Shown: positions 18,699-27,266, numbered from the stretch's first letter. The stretch: DNA of 64,000 nt from Paenibacillus aurantius (GCF_032268605.1 NZ_CP130318.1:15001-79000), one strand, 5' to 3'. Made by a program: numbers and translations. Notes: generated from the sequence alone by a model not told the origin.

Positions 18699-18778
18699 TG
18701 TGGATAAAATATCGAACACTTATTCGTTGTTAACATGTTGTGGATAATGTTGTGGATAACTGGTTGTTCCGTGGATAA
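18699..18778. promoter_or_regulatory. cluster of four DnaA boxes
   Basis: TGTGGATAA, the exact reverse complement of the DnaA box TTATCCACA, occurs at 18699-18707, 18739-18747 and 18751-18759. CGTGGATAA, with one mismatch, is at 18770-18778. All point the same way and lie in 80 bases between tadA and the next leader. Such clusters bind DnaA and can titrate it or regulate nearby promoters. No dnaA, dnaN or AT-rich unwinding element is present, so this is not evidently oriC. Confidence 0.75.
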
Positions 18779-18872
18779 CTTTATCTATTGTACTGATTGA
18801 AGGGCATCAGGGCAAACGGAAAGAGGCCCGGTTCTTCCACAAAAAACCTTTCTTAATTATTCCCTAACCGGA

Positions 18873-18901
18873 TTGTCGAAAAGGAAACTAGCTACTATAC
18901 T
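18873..18901 (+). promoter_or_regulatory. promoter of the structured leader, overlapping a Spo0A-box-like site
   Basis: TTGTCG at 18873-18878 and TATACT at 18896-18901 have a 17-base spacer, placing the start near 18908. The -35 lies within TTGTCGAA (18873-18880), a perfect Spo0A-box core, so Spo0A could compete with polymerase here. That last point is inference. Confidence 0.65.
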
Positions 18902-18907
18902 TAACTT

Positions 18908-19061
18908 ATAACGATTGTAAGCAGAGGGATGAGTAGGCAGCCTGCCGCCAGCAGTACGTCTTACCTGAAAGGGCCTTAGAAAAAGGCAGTCGGGTTGTCC
19001 GCTAGATGCTTATGACGGGCAATTCCTACAACGGCTGCTTCGGAGAACGAGGCGGCTTTTT
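18908..19061 (+). ncRNA. structured leader RNA, candidate attenuator or riboswitch
   Basis: This is a predicted transcript of about 154 bases, from the promoter to a terminator. A closing stem GTAGG (18933-18937)/CCTAC (19025-19029) encloses hairpins GCCTT/AAGGC (18973-18987) and TTGTCCG/CGGGCAA (18995-19022). An alternative pairing joins GCAGTC (18986-18991) and GTTGT (18994-18998) to ACAACGGCTGC (19028-19038). That pairing would destroy both the second hairpin and the terminator stem. This is the layout of transcription attenuation. I could not match it to c-di-GMP, T-box, ZTP, SRP or other classes I know. A PAS-GGDEF gene lies 130 bases downstream. Confidence 0.6.
19034..19061 (+). terminator. 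terminator of the leader RNA
   Basis: GCTGCTTCG at 19034-19042 pairs with CGAGGCGGC at 19048-19056 (two G-U pairs) around GAGAA, followed by TTTTT. Its 5' arm overlaps the proposed antiterminator pairing. Confidence 0.85.
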
Positions 19062-19191
19062 CTGTTTGGAGAAAAAATCGGAGGAGGGATAAAAGGGGAA
19101 CGGTGGAAATCTTCTGGAAAGAAAGGCATCTACCCAAGAAAGGGGAGGGTTCACGATAACAGCACGACAAACCGGAGGAAGGAGGGAAAGG

Positions 19192-20832
19192 GTGGTCAAT
19201 GACGGGCTGAAGTTAAGTGTTGAGGAGCTGTCCGCCTTGGTGGAAGATTCCCCTGAGGCGGTGGTTGTCTATTCGGTTGCCGAAACGGGTTACCGCCTAC
19301 AGATGGCGAACCGGGCGGCTCGAAAATCAAGCGGGCTCGGTCCGGGACAATACGGCCTCCTCCTGGAAGAGATTTATCCGGAGGAAGAGACTCGTTCGTT
19401 AAAGTATTACTGCAGCCAGGCGGTTCAAAGAGGGACTCCGCTGGTTGTCGGCCAAGCCCTTTCCCTTGGGGAAACGGGCGGAGCGGGAGAGCTGAGCTTG
19501 CTGCCGATAAAGGGAAGCCGGGGAACCGTCGAGTTCCTTCTTGTGAAGACGTTTCATCCTAACCAGAACCACCAGCCGGCACAGGCCGTGCTGGAGAACA
19601 TGCTGGATTGTATACCGGATGCCGTTCTGTCGAGCGACAGGAAGGGGATCATTACATACTGCAACGAAGCCTTCGAGGTCATGTTCGGGTACAGCCGGGC
19701 GGAGCTCATCGGCCTGGACCGCCGGAACCTTCCCATACTGCCTGCTTTTGATAAGGATGCCCAATCTTCGATCTATACCCGGCTCGCAGCCGGAGAAGCC
19801 ATCTATAATTATGAAACCGTCCGACTGACCAGGGGGGGCATCCCGCTTGACGTGTCCATTTCGATGACGCCCATCCGGGAACAGGGCAAAGAAATAACCG
19901 GGCTCACGTCTGTTTATAAAGATATTACCGAGCACAAGCGGACCCAGAACGCCATTCAGGAAAGCGAAGCCCGCTACAAGCTGATCACGTCCAACATGAC
20001 CGAAATGATCGCCCTGCTGGACAACGAGCGGCGGTATTTGTTCGTCTCGCCTTCCTATGAAAGCAAGCTGGGCTACCGGCCGGAGGAATTGCTCGGTCAA
20101 TGCGCCGACCGGTTCGTTTATTCGGAGGACGCTCTCCGGTTCCGCAAAAAGCTGGCCGAGACGGATACGGGAATGTCCCATTCCGTGGAATACCGGCATC
20201 TCAAGGCGGACGGCCGGCTGCTGTGGGTAGAACTCCGGTTGTCGGTACTCGCAAGCGGCGGCATCAACCGGTATTTGGCCGTGGGCCGGGACATCTCCGA
20301 GCGGAAGCAGCTGGAGGAACAGATGATCCATATGAGCTATTACGATACCATTACCGGAGCTCCCAATTTGTATCTTTTCAAGGACCGGCTGAACGAGGCG
20401 GTCCGGACGGCCCGGCGATTCTATCACGGCCTTGCGCTGTTCTATGTGAGCCTGGACGGCTTCCGCAAAATCAACACGGCTTACGGCTATGAAGCCGGGA
20501 ATGCGGTGCTCAAGGCCGTGGCCGAACGGTTGATGAGCGGGATTCGGGAGAAGGGGACGGTGGGCCGCATAAGCGGGGATGAGTTTACCGTTTATCTGCA
20601 TGGAATCGAGCGTAAGCAGGATGCGGTTCGGATCGCGGAGCGCATTGCGGATCAGCTCGCCGAGCCGTTTGATCTGCAGGGGAAGGCCGTCCCGCTGACC
20701 GCCAGTATCGGCATCGCGGTTTATCCGGACGATTGCCTGGACAGCGTAGCCTTGATTGACCATGCCCACGCCGCGATGTTCCGGGCGAAAGAAAACGGCA
20801 AAGGGCGCTGGCATCTTTACGACTCTGATTAA
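19192..20832 (+). CDS. multi-PAS sensor protein with a degenerate GGDEF domain
   Basis: This 546-residue cytoplasmic protein starts at GTG 19192, with GGAAGGAGGG upstream. Three PAS-like sensor regions cover about residues 12-118, 130-248 and 255-375; the last two end in the PAC-type pattern DITEHKR and DISERKQ. A GGDEF domain covers about 376-546. The signature reads SGDEF (461-465). The first Asp of the DxDxF metal motif is Ser420 (VSLDGF), the GHxxGD motif reads GYEAGN with Asn437, and no RxxD inhibitory site is seen. Diguanylate cyclase activity is therefore doubtful; it may bind GTP or signal through protein contacts. No EAL domain is present. The gene is preceded by the structured leader and followed by a strong terminator. 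Confidence 0.88.
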   Translation: MVNDGLKLSVEELSALVEDSPEAVVVYSVAETGYRLQMANRAARKSSGLGPGQYGLLLEEIYPEEETRSLKYYCSQAVQRGTPLVVGQALSLGETGGAGELSLLPIKGSRGTVEFLLVKTFHPNQNHQPAQAVLENMLDCIPDAVLSSDRKGIITYCNEAFEVMFGYSRAELIGLDRRNLPILPAFDKDAQSSIYTRLAAGEAIYNYETVRLTRGGIPLDVSISMTPIREQGKEITGLTSVYKDITEHKRTQNAIQESEARYKLITSNMTEMIALLDNERRYLFVSPSYESKLGYRPEELLGQCADRFVYSEDALRFRKKLAETDTGMSHSVEYRHLKADGRLLWVELRLSVLASGGINRYLAVGRDISERKQLEEQMIHMSYYDTITGAPNLYLFKDRLNEAVRTARRFYHGLALFYVSLDGFRKINTAYGYEAGNAVLKAVAERLMSGIREKGTVGRISGDEFTVYLHGIERKQDAVRIAERIADQLAEPFDLQGKAVPLTASIGIAVYPDDCLDSVALIDHAHAAMFRAKENGKGRWHLYDSD

Positions 20833-20916
20833 AGGGAGGGAAGGTAACGCAGGCGGGCAGCCTTTGGTCTCCTGGGAGGGGAAGGAAACCCCGATGGGGG
20901 AAACGGAGAAGGGAAG

Positions 20917-20982
20917 GACTCTTTCTAAAAAGCCGCGGAGCTTTTGGCTCTTCCGGCTTTCTATAGGGAGGGTCTTTTTTTT
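20917..20982 (+). terminator. terminator of the PAS-GGDEF gene
   Basis: A long nested hairpin: GACTCTTTCTA (20917-20927) pairs with TAGGGAGGGTC (20964-20974) through several G-U pairs, enclosing an AAAGCCG/CGGCTTT stem. It is followed by eight T. Confidence 0.8.
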
Positions 20983-21047
20983 ATTTCCTTTAGTAATACT
21001 TTATAATGCTTGGTAATATTTATTGGACGAAAAAGGCGAATGAATGT

Positions 21048-21077
21048 TTGCATAAAAGGAACAAAATCAGGTATAAT
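21048..21077 (+). promoter_or_regulatory. promoter of the small WYL-like gene
   Basis: TTGCAT at 21048-21053 and TATAAT at 21072-21077 with an 18-base spacer, 40 bases before the start codon. Confidence 0.6.
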
Positions 21078-21117
21078 AGGAACATACGTTTCTATTATAT
21101 CGGAGGGATAAGAAGGG

Positions 21118-21324
21118 ATGCGGGAAACTTTCATGCGGTTTATAGGACGGACTGTCGAAATCATTTACTTGGACCGGAATCATAAGCTTTCCCAGCGAAA
21201 GGTGAAGGTGCTTTCGGTCGACCGGCACTGCCTGACGGCCTACTGCTATGAACGCAAAGCCCCTCGCTTGTTCCGCAAGGAGCAGGTGCTGGCGGTCATG
21301 CCTGTCCAGTCTTTTGCGGGATAG
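21118..21324 (+). CDS. small conserved protein, WYL-like fold
   Basis: This 68-residue basic protein (MRETFMRFIGRTVEIIYLD) has a pattern of strands, TVEIIYLDRNHKLSQRKVKVLSV then LTAYCYERKAPRLFRKEQVLAV. It resembles the core of WYL ligand-binding domains, including the closing Arg-Phe-Arg segment. There is no DNA-binding region. ATG 21118 has GGAGGG about 9 bases upstream; ATG at 21133 is an alternative. Function unknown. It has its own promoter and a strong terminator. Confidence 0.7.
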   Translation: MRETFMRFIGRTVEIIYLDRNHKLSQRKVKVLSVDRHCLTAYCYERKAPRLFRKEQVLAVMPVQSFAG

Positions 21325-21352
21325 ACAGCGCCCTTGGAGGCTTACCCAGGCT

Positions 21353-21439
21353 CTAGTTTTGAGAACGGCCGAAACGGCGGACAGCTCCGAAAGGAAGAAG
21401 GAGCCAGGTTTCGGGCGGGAATTAAAACTAGGCTTTTTT
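21353..21439 (+). terminator. long three-tier hairpin with T run between the WYL-like gene and ychF
   Basis: Three stacked stems share one axis: CTAGTTTT/AAAACTAG (21353-21360 with 21424-21431), CCGAAAC/GTTTCGG (21369-21375 with 21408-21414) and GCTCC/GGAGC (21384-21388 with 21400-21404). GC and six T follow. It ends the upstream gene; the size is unusual. Confidence 0.8.
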
Positions 21440-21497
21440 GGCGTTTTTCTGTATAATAAAAAGGATGTACTTAAGAGGATAAGGAGCTGTCACATAT

Positions 21498-22598
21498 ATG
21501 GCTTTAAAAGCAGGTATCGTCGGGCTGCCGAACGTAGGCAAATCGACGCTCTTCAATGCGATTACGCAGGCGGGGGCCGAATCGGCGAACTACCCATTCT
21601 GTACGATTGATCCGAACGTGGGCGTGGTGGAGGTTCCCGATGAACGTCTGGCCAAGCTGGCCGAGATTGTGGTGCCGAACCGCATCGTTCCGACGGCTTT
21701 CGAATTTGTCGACATCGCCGGACTGGTCAAGGGAGCGAGTAAGGGCGAAGGGCTCGGCAACAAGTTCCTCGCGCATATCCGCGAGGTGGATGCGATTGTT
21801 CACGTCGTCCGCTGCTTCCAGGATGAGAACATCACGCACGTATCCGGCACGGTGGATCCGATCAGCGATATCGAAACGATCAACCTGGAGCTGATTCTGG
21901 CCGACCTCGATTCCGTGGAGAAGCGAATCGACCGTTCGCGCAAGAACATGAAGGGCGGAGACAAGAAGTACGCGGCGGAGGTCGAGCTTCTAGAGCGCAT
22001 CAAGGAGACGCTGTACGCCGATAAGCCGGCCCGCAGCCTCGAGCTGACCGAGGACGAGCGGCTGCTGGTCCGCGACCTGCATCTGCTGACCATGAAGCCG
22101 ATCCTCTACGCGGCGAACGTCAGCGAAGAGGAAGTCGCCGACACGGACGGCAACCCTTATGTACAGAAGGTATGCGAATACGCCGCCCAGGAAGGGGCGG
22201 AGGTCGTTCCGATCAGCGCGAAGGTGGAAGCGGAGATCGCCGAGCTCGAGGGCGAAGACAAGGCCATGTTTCTTGAGGAGCTCGGCCTGGAGGAATCCGG
22301 TCTCAACCGGCTGATTCGCGCGGCTTACCGCCTGCTCGGCCTGTACACGTATTTTACCGCCGGCGTTCAGGAGGTACGAGCTTGGACGATCCGCAGAGGA
22401 ATGAAGGCGCCTCAGGCGGCGGGCGTGATTCATACCGATTTTGAGCGGGGCTTTATCCGGGCCGAAGTTGTTTCCTACGACGACCTGGTGAATGCGGGTT
22501 CCATGAACGCCGCGAAGGAAAAGGGCCAGCTTCGGCTCGAAGGCAAGGAATATGTCGTGGCGGACGGCGATGTGATGCATTTCCGCTTTAATGTATAG
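21498..22598 (+). CDS. ychF: ribosome-associated ATPase/GTPase YchF (Obg family)
   Basis: YchF is a universal translation-associated P-loop NTPase that prefers ATP. It has 366 residues, the family length. It has G1 GLPNVGKS (9-16), G3 DIAG, the altered G4 NVSE that explains its ATP preference, a coiled-coil insertion, and a C-terminal TGS domain ending HFRFNV. A TATAAT-like element and an AAGGAG site lie just upstream. prfA follows after 42 bases. Confidence 0.96.
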   Translation: MALKAGIVGLPNVGKSTLFNAITQAGAESANYPFCTIDPNVGVVEVPDERLAKLAEIVVPNRIVPTAFEFVDIAGLVKGASKGEGLGNKFLAHIREVDAIVHVVRCFQDENITHVSGTVDPISDIETINLELILADLDSVEKRIDRSRKNMKGGDKKYAAEVELLERIKETLYADKPARSLELTEDERLLVRDLHLLTMKPILYAANVSEEEVADTDGNPYVQKVCEYAAQEGAEVVPISAKVEAEIAELEGEDKAMFLEELGLEESGLNRLIRAAYRLLGLYTYFTAGVQEVRAWTIRRGMKAPQAAGVIHTDFERGFIRAEVVSYDDLVNAGSMNAAKEKGQLRLEGKEYVVADGDVMHFRFNV

Positions 22599-22640
22599 AG
22601 AAACAGGCGGCAAAATCGATTACCAAAAGGGGTGAGTATC

Positions 22641-23708
22641 ATGCTAGACAAACTTCAAGCGTTGGCGGACCGCTACGAGAAGCTGAGCGAGCTTCTCTGC
22701 GATCCCGACGTGGCGAACGACACGAAGAAGCTGAGGGAGTACTCCAAGGAGCAATCCGATCTTCAGGAGTCGTACGAAGCGTATATGGAATACAAGACGG
22801 TTTCCGAGCAGCTCGATGCGGCCAAGGCCATGCAGAATGAACCGCTCGACGCCGAAATGCGCGAGCTGGTGAAGATGGAAGTCGAAGAGCTGAGCGGCCG
22901 GAAGACGGAGCTTGAGGAGAAGATCAAAGTCCTTATGCTTCCGAAGGATCCCAATGATGACAAGAACGTAATTGTGGAGATTCGCGGGGCGGCAGGCGGC
23001 GACGAAGCGGCCCTGTTCGCAGGGGATCTGTACCGGATGTACACGAAGTATGCCGACACCCAGGGCTGGAAGGTCGAGGTGCTTGATTCCAGCTTGAATG
23101 ACCTCGGGGGCTTCAAGGAGGTCATCTTTATGGTGAACGGGAAGGGAGCCTACAGCAAGCTGAAATACGAGAGCGGCGCCCATAGGGTCCAGCGGATCCC
23201 GACAACGGAATCGGGCGGCCGGATTCACACGTCGACCTCGACGGTGGCCGTTATTCCGGAAGCTGAGGAAGTCGAGATCGAGATCAAGGAAAGCGACATC
23301 CGTGTCGATACGTTCTGCTCGAGCGGTGCGGGCGGCCAGTCCGTCAACACGACGAAGTCGGCGGTGCGGGTGACCCACGTACCGACGGGGATCGTGGCCA
23401 CGTGCCAGGACGGCAAGTCGCAGAACTCCAACAAAGACCAGGCCATGAAGGTGCTGCGGGCAAGAATCTATGACAAATTCCTGCAGGAAGAGCAGGCCAA
23501 GTACGCCGACGAGCGCAAGAGCAAGGTGGGCACGGGCGACCGCAGCGAGCGGATCCGCACGTACAACTTCCCGCAAAGCCGCGTCACCGACCACCGGATC
23601 GGCTTGACGCTGCACCGGCTCGATTCCGTGCTGAACGGAGACATGGAAGAGATCGTTTCGGCCCTGACCATTGCCACGCAGGCGGAGCTCATGGACAAAG
23701 GAGAATAA
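22641..23708 (+). CDS. prfA: peptide chain release factor 1
   Basis: RF1 ends translation at UAA and UAG. It has 355 residues. The anticodon-mimic motif is PTT (187-189), and the catalytic GGQ is at 231-233, methylated on Gln by PrmC. ATG 22641 follows AAGGGGTGA by 6-7 bases; the GTG three codons earlier lies within the ribosome site. prmC, whose product modifies RF1, starts 8 bases downstream, the usual pairing. Confidence 0.97.
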   Translation: MLDKLQALADRYEKLSELLCDPDVANDTKKLREYSKEQSDLQESYEAYMEYKTVSEQLDAAKAMQNEPLDAEMRELVKMEVEELSGRKTELEEKIKVLMLPKDPNDDKNVIVEIRGAAGGDEAALFAGDLYRMYTKYADTQGWKVEVLDSSLNDLGGFKEVIFMVNGKGAYSKLKYESGAHRVQRIPTTESGGRIHTSTSTVAVIPEAEEVEIEIKESDIRVDTFCSSGAGGQSVNTTKSAVRVTHVPTGIVATCQDGKSQNSNKDQAMKVLRARIYDKFLQEEQAKYADERKSKVGTGDRSERIRTYNFPQSRVTDHRIGLTLHRLDSVLNGDMEEIVSALTIATQAELMDKGE

Positions 23709-23715
23709 TCCGAAG

Positions 23716-24600
23716 ATGACTTACTCATTCGGAACCATACGGGAAGCCTATGCCAAGGCTTCTTCTTTTTTAGCGGAGGCGGGGGTCCGGGATCCGGGAG
23801 CGAATGCCGAGCTTCTGCTGCAGCATGTGCTCGGAGCGGACCGGACGGCGTTTCTGCTGGCTCTCGGCGATCCTTTTCCTGAGGACAAGCGGGAGGCCTG
23901 GCTTCTTGCGCTGCAAAGGAAAGCGGCGGGGGAGCCGGTCCAGTACATCATCGGCGAGCAGGAATTTTACGGGCTGGCCTTCACGGTAACCCCGGCCGTC
24001 CTGATCCCCCGCCCGGAGACGGAGCTCTTGGTGGAAGCCGTCATCCGGTACGGAAGGCAGCTGTTTCCGCAGCGGGCTCCCTCTGCCGTCGACATCGGGA
24101 CCGGCAGCGGGGCGATCCCGGTTACCCTGGCGGTCGAATGCCCGGACTGGACGATCTGCAGTTCCGATATTTCGGAAGCGGCCTTGAAGGTCGCCGCGGC
24201 CAATGCCGGGCGTCATGGCGTAGCCGAGCGCGTGGAGCTGCTCCAAGGGGATTTGCTGGAGCCTCACCTCAAACGAGGAACCGCTATCGACATTCTCGTG
24301 TCCAATCCTCCCTATATTCCCAGCCGGGAGGTCGAGGAGCTGCAGCCGGAGGTGAAAAGCCACGAGCCCCGGAGCGCCCTGGACGGGGGCGAAGACGGCT
24401 TGGACCTCTACCGCCGGATGGCGGCCCAGATGCAGCGGCTGCCGCGGTACCCCCGTCTTGTCGGTTTCGAGGTGGGGCAAGGCCAGGCAAGGGAAGTTGG
24501 CTCGCTGCTGGAGCAGCAAAGGGCTTGGGACCGGGTCTTCTACGTCAAAGATCTGGCCGGCATCGAGCGTCACGTGCTGGCCCTGCGCGAACACGACTAA
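23716..24600 (+). CDS. prmC: peptide chain release factor N5-glutamine methyltransferase
   Basis: PrmC methylates the Gln of the GGQ motif in RF1 and RF2. It has 294 residues. The N-terminal helical domain is followed by a SAM-binding Rossmann fold with VDIGTGSGAI (motif I) and the catalytic NPPY in VSNPPYIPS. ATG 23716 gives MTYSFGTIREA, which fits the family; the longer open frame starts inside prfA. The ribosome site AAAGGAG lies about 11 bases upstream. Confidence 0.95.
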   Translation: MTYSFGTIREAYAKASSFLAEAGVRDPGANAELLLQHVLGADRTAFLLALGDPFPEDKREAWLLALQRKAAGEPVQYIIGEQEFYGLAFTVTPAVLIPRPETELLVEAVIRYGRQLFPQRAPSAVDIGTGSGAIPVTLAVECPDWTICSSDISEAALKVAAANAGRHGVAERVELLQGDLLEPHLKRGTAIDILVSNPPYIPSREVEELQPEVKSHEPRSALDGGEDGLDLYRRMAAQMQRLPRYPRLVGFEVGQGQAREVGSLLEQQRAWDRVFYVKDLAGIERHVLALREHD

Positions 24601-24644
24601 ACCGGAAAGCCGGGAAAGAACCATCCGTCCGGCCTAACGGCCCA

Positions 24645-24678
24645 AAAAGGCCGCTCCTTCTACCGGGAGCGGCCTTTT
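24645..24678. terminator. bidirectional terminator after prmC
   Basis: AAGGCCGCTCC pairs with GGAGCGGCCTT around TTCTACC-type loop bases, with A and T runs on the two sides. It serves prmC and the convergent minus-strand gene. Confidence 0.9.
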
Positions 24679-24773
24679 GATCGTGGAAAGAGGGGGACGG
24701 TGTCAATGGATGGATCCGGCCACGAAGCCTCTGACAAAGAGAAAGCCTCACCGGATCCAGTCGGCAGGACTTG

Positions 24774-25055
24774 TTACTCCCCGTGGAACCGATCTTCCCG
24801 CATGTCCACGGCTCCCGAGTTAACGGGAGGCTGAATCGCGACCGGCGTATCCGTGACCCGGGTCTCTTGAAGATCCGTGGCTCCGGCCGCGTGGGTCCTG
24901 AGGGTTTCGAGCTCGGGGTTGCCCGCCTCCATCTCCACGGCGGAAGCCGTTACTGCTTCCTCGGCGGGGGCACCGGCTGCGGGAGGCGCAGACGGGGTGC
25001 CGGCTCCCAGCCCGAAGGCTTTCATCAGCCGCTGCATAAGCGTTTGGTCGGCCAT
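24774..25055 (-). CDS. hypothetical protein
   Basis: This is a 93-residue soluble protein. A short helix at the N-terminus (MADQTLMQRLMKAFGLG) is followed by an Ala/Pro/Glu-rich, probably disordered stretch to about residue 50 and a tail rich in Thr, Asp and Glu. I recognise no family. ATG 25055 is preferred, since AAAGGAGG lies 7 bases upstream; an ATG two codons earlier overlaps that site. It follows the histidine kinase gene on the same strand after about 70 bases and may share its transcript. Confidence 0.6.
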   Translation of the reverse strand: MADQTLMQRLMKAFGLGAGTPSAPPAAGAPAEEAVTASAVEMEAGNPELETLRTHAAGATDLQETRVTDTPVAIQPPVNSGAVDMREDRFHGE

Positions 25056-25125
25056 GCCCATTCCTCCTTTCGCCGCCTCATGATGGGCGGCTTGTCAGGC
25101 TTAGCATGGCTAAGACAGGCTGGCC

Positions 25126-27060
25126 CTATGCAGGAGCCAGCCGTTTCTTCATGAGCCGCAGAAGCCGATCGGGCTCCAGGGGCTTGCTGATATAATCCGT
25201 CGCCCCAGCCATCAAGCATTTCTCCCGGTCGCCTTCCATGGCTTGGGCCGAAACCGCGATCACCGGGAGGTCCTTCAAACGGGGGTTGCGCCGCAGATGC
25301 CGGATGGCGTCCAGACCGTTCATCTCCGGCATCATAATATCCATGAGCACAAGCCTTACATCCGGATGGCGGCGGAGGCTTTCCAGGCCTTCCCTTCCGT
25401 TGTAAGCCACGAGAACGTGATAGGGCTGGTCCTTCAGAATCGCTTGCAGCGATAGAAGATTCCGCCGGTCGTCATCGACGATCAGCACCTTCGCTTTAGG
25501 CCCCTCCGACTGGGAAAGAAGAGCCGCGGGGGAAGCGGAAGCCGACGGGGGAAGAGCGGGCTTGCTCCCGGAAGGCAGAGCCGCGGGAGGAAGGACAATG
25601 GCTTCTTCGGCGGGCACCTCCAGAAGGGGGAGGAAGAAGGTGAAGGTGCTGCCTTCCTCTTCCCGGCTTCTTAGCTCGATATGGCCTCCCAGCAGCTGGG
25701 CGAACTGCTTTGAAATCGACAGGCCCAGTCCGGTGCCTCCGTATCTCCGGCTGGTGGTGCCGTCCGCCTGCTGAAAGGCTTCGAACACGAGGGTAAGCTT
25801 ATCCGGCGAGATCCCGATTCCGGTATCCGAAATGACGAATTTCAACCAGCCAAGGACGCCGCCGCCAACCTCATGGGCCGAAATCTCCCCGGGTTTCTCG
25901 GCCAAACTGACCCGGAACGTAACCGATCCCGATTCGGTGAACTTGAAGGCGTTCGAGAGAAGGTTTTTAAGGATTTGCTGCAGGCGCTGTCCGTCCGTAT
26001 AGACAATATCCGGCACGTCGGCATCCCGGCTTACAAAGAAGGACAGCCCTTTTTGACGGGCCATCGGGTCAAAGGCTCGCTTCATCAAGAAGGGAAGCTC
26101 GTTGACATTCACTTCCCCGTAATGCATTTCCATTTTGCCGGCTTCCACCTTGGAGAGGTCCAAAATATCGTTGATCAAGTGAAGCAGGTCGTTCCCCGAA
26201 CTATGGATCAGCGAAGCATACTGGACCTCCTCGGGGAGGAGGGTGTGGTTGCGGTTGTCCTTCAGCAGCTGCGAGAGGATAAGCAGGCTGTTAAGGGGTG
26301 TGCGCAGCTCATGAGACATGTTGGCGAGAAATTCTGATTTGTACCGGTTCGTCTCCGTCAGGAGCCGGGCTTTTTCTTCGAGAGCGGATTGGGTACGGAT
26401 CAGCTCCTCGGTTTTTTCCCCCGATATTTTCACCTGTTCTTCCAGCCGGTGATTGATGAGCTGAAGTTCCTCCCGGGAGCGGTAATCCTCTCTCAAATCC
26501 CACAGCACCCATGTAAAGAAAGCACTGAGGACCAAGCTCAAGGGCAGCGTCCGGCTCGCGATCTGCCACAGGTAGACGGCCGGTTCGATGACCCCCAGCA
26601 CGGCGATATCCACGACATTCACGACATTGATCACGGCGATCAGAACCGCCATCCGGGTCAGCTGGCTGCGGCCGTTCCGGCGGAGCCATTCATGCACCAG
26701 CGCACAAACGATGCCCAGGATCACCATGTTGACGAACCCCACCCAGGAGGCCGTTTGAAGACCGAAGGTAAGACGGGTTACCCCGATGCCGATCCCGATC
26801 AGAAAGATGGACAGGGGCCGGCTTACAAAAAGTGGAGCCGCAATCAAAGGAATGAACCGAAGGTCGAACAGCACCGATTCATCCAACCGCAGGCCGAAGA
26901 ACATCGAGGTCCAGCCCCCGAGAATAGCCCCCGTTACAAAAAAAATCTCTCTTCGCTTCGGGCTGACGCGGGGCAGGAGATTCTTATTGATCAGCCCGGC
27001 TAAGTAGGTCAAGGCAAGGAGGGTGCAAAGATTGGTAAAAAAATATCTGGATAAGTCCAT
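25126..27060 (-). CDS. hybrid sensor histidine kinase with 5TM-LYT sensor and receiver domain
   Basis: This 644-residue membrane protein has 5-6 N-terminal membrane helices (about 7-190) matching the 5TMR-LYT type (LINKNLLPR, then FFGLRLDES and IAAPLFVSRP), as in LytS-like sensors. A coiled coil follows (about 192-245). The HisKA domain has SHELRTPLN with His250. The HATPase has LLSNAFKFT, DTGIGI and GTGLGL. After a Ser/Pro/Ala linker comes a receiver domain with phosphoacceptor Asp574 (LMDIMMPEMNG). The start at 27060 uses AAGGA 7 bases upstream. No partner regulator gene is adjacent. The signal is unknown. Confidence 0.92.
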   Translation of the reverse strand: MDLSRYFFTNLCTLLALTYLAGLINKNLLPRVSPKRREIFFVTGAILGGWTSMFFGLRLDESVLFDLRFIPLIAAPLFVSRPLSIFLIGIGIGVTRLTFGLQTASWVGFVNMVILGIVCALVHEWLRRNGRSQLTRMAVLIAVINVVNVVDIAVLGVIEPAVYLWQIASRTLPLSLVLSAFFTWVLWDLREDYRSREELQLINHRLEEQVKISGEKTEELIRTQSALEEKARLLTETNRYKSEFLANMSHELRTPLNSLLILSQLLKDNRNHTLLPEEVQYASLIHSSGNDLLHLINDILDLSKVEAGKMEMHYGEVNVNELPFLMKRAFDPMARQKGLSFFVSRDADVPDIVYTDGQRLQQILKNLLSNAFKFTESGSVTFRVSLAEKPGEISAHEVGGGVLGWLKFVISDTGIGISPDKLTLVFEAFQQADGTTSRRYGGTGLGLSISKQFAQLLGGHIELRSREEEGSTFTFFLPLLEVPAEEAIVLPPAALPSGSKPALPPSASASPAALLSQSEGPKAKVLIVDDDRRNLLSLQAILKDQPYHVLVAYNGREGLESLRRHPDVRLVLMDIMMPEMNGLDAIRHLRRNPRLKDLPVIAVSAQAMEGDREKCLMAGATDYISKPLEPDRLLRLMKKRLAPA

Positions 27061-27266
27061 GGGGGAATCCTTCCCGACGCAGGAAACGTCTAGTTCCAAG
27101 CCTTCCTTTTGCCTTATTATACCGCATCCCGCTGAGGGGGCAAAGCAGACCAGACAGGAGCTCGCAGCATTTGATAGATTGCTAGGTTTAGAGAATCGGT
27201 CCCCTGTCCATACTGTAGCTATACCCGCCGATAACCGATAAACGGCAGAGGGAAGGGGCCGGAACC

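Noticed and set aside
18699-18778. A replication origin
   Set aside because: Four DnaA boxes are present, but there is no dnaA-dnaN context, no AT-rich unwinding region and no further boxes nearby.
18780-19061. SRP RNA (scr), expected near tadA in Bacillus
   Set aside because: The conserved apical motif (GGAAGCA-type with the AGGTCCGG strand) is absent, and the RNA lies on the opposite strand from tadA.
18908-19061. c-di-GMP (GEMM) riboswitch upstream of the GGDEF gene
   Set aside because: The GEMM core (CACGCACAGGGCAAACC and GGGACGCAAAGC) is not present. Type II and T-box hallmarks are also missing.
25080-25125. Terminator between the histidine kinase gene and the small unknown gene
   Set aside because: CTTAGC/GCTAAG forms a small palindrome, but no T run follows on the minus strand.
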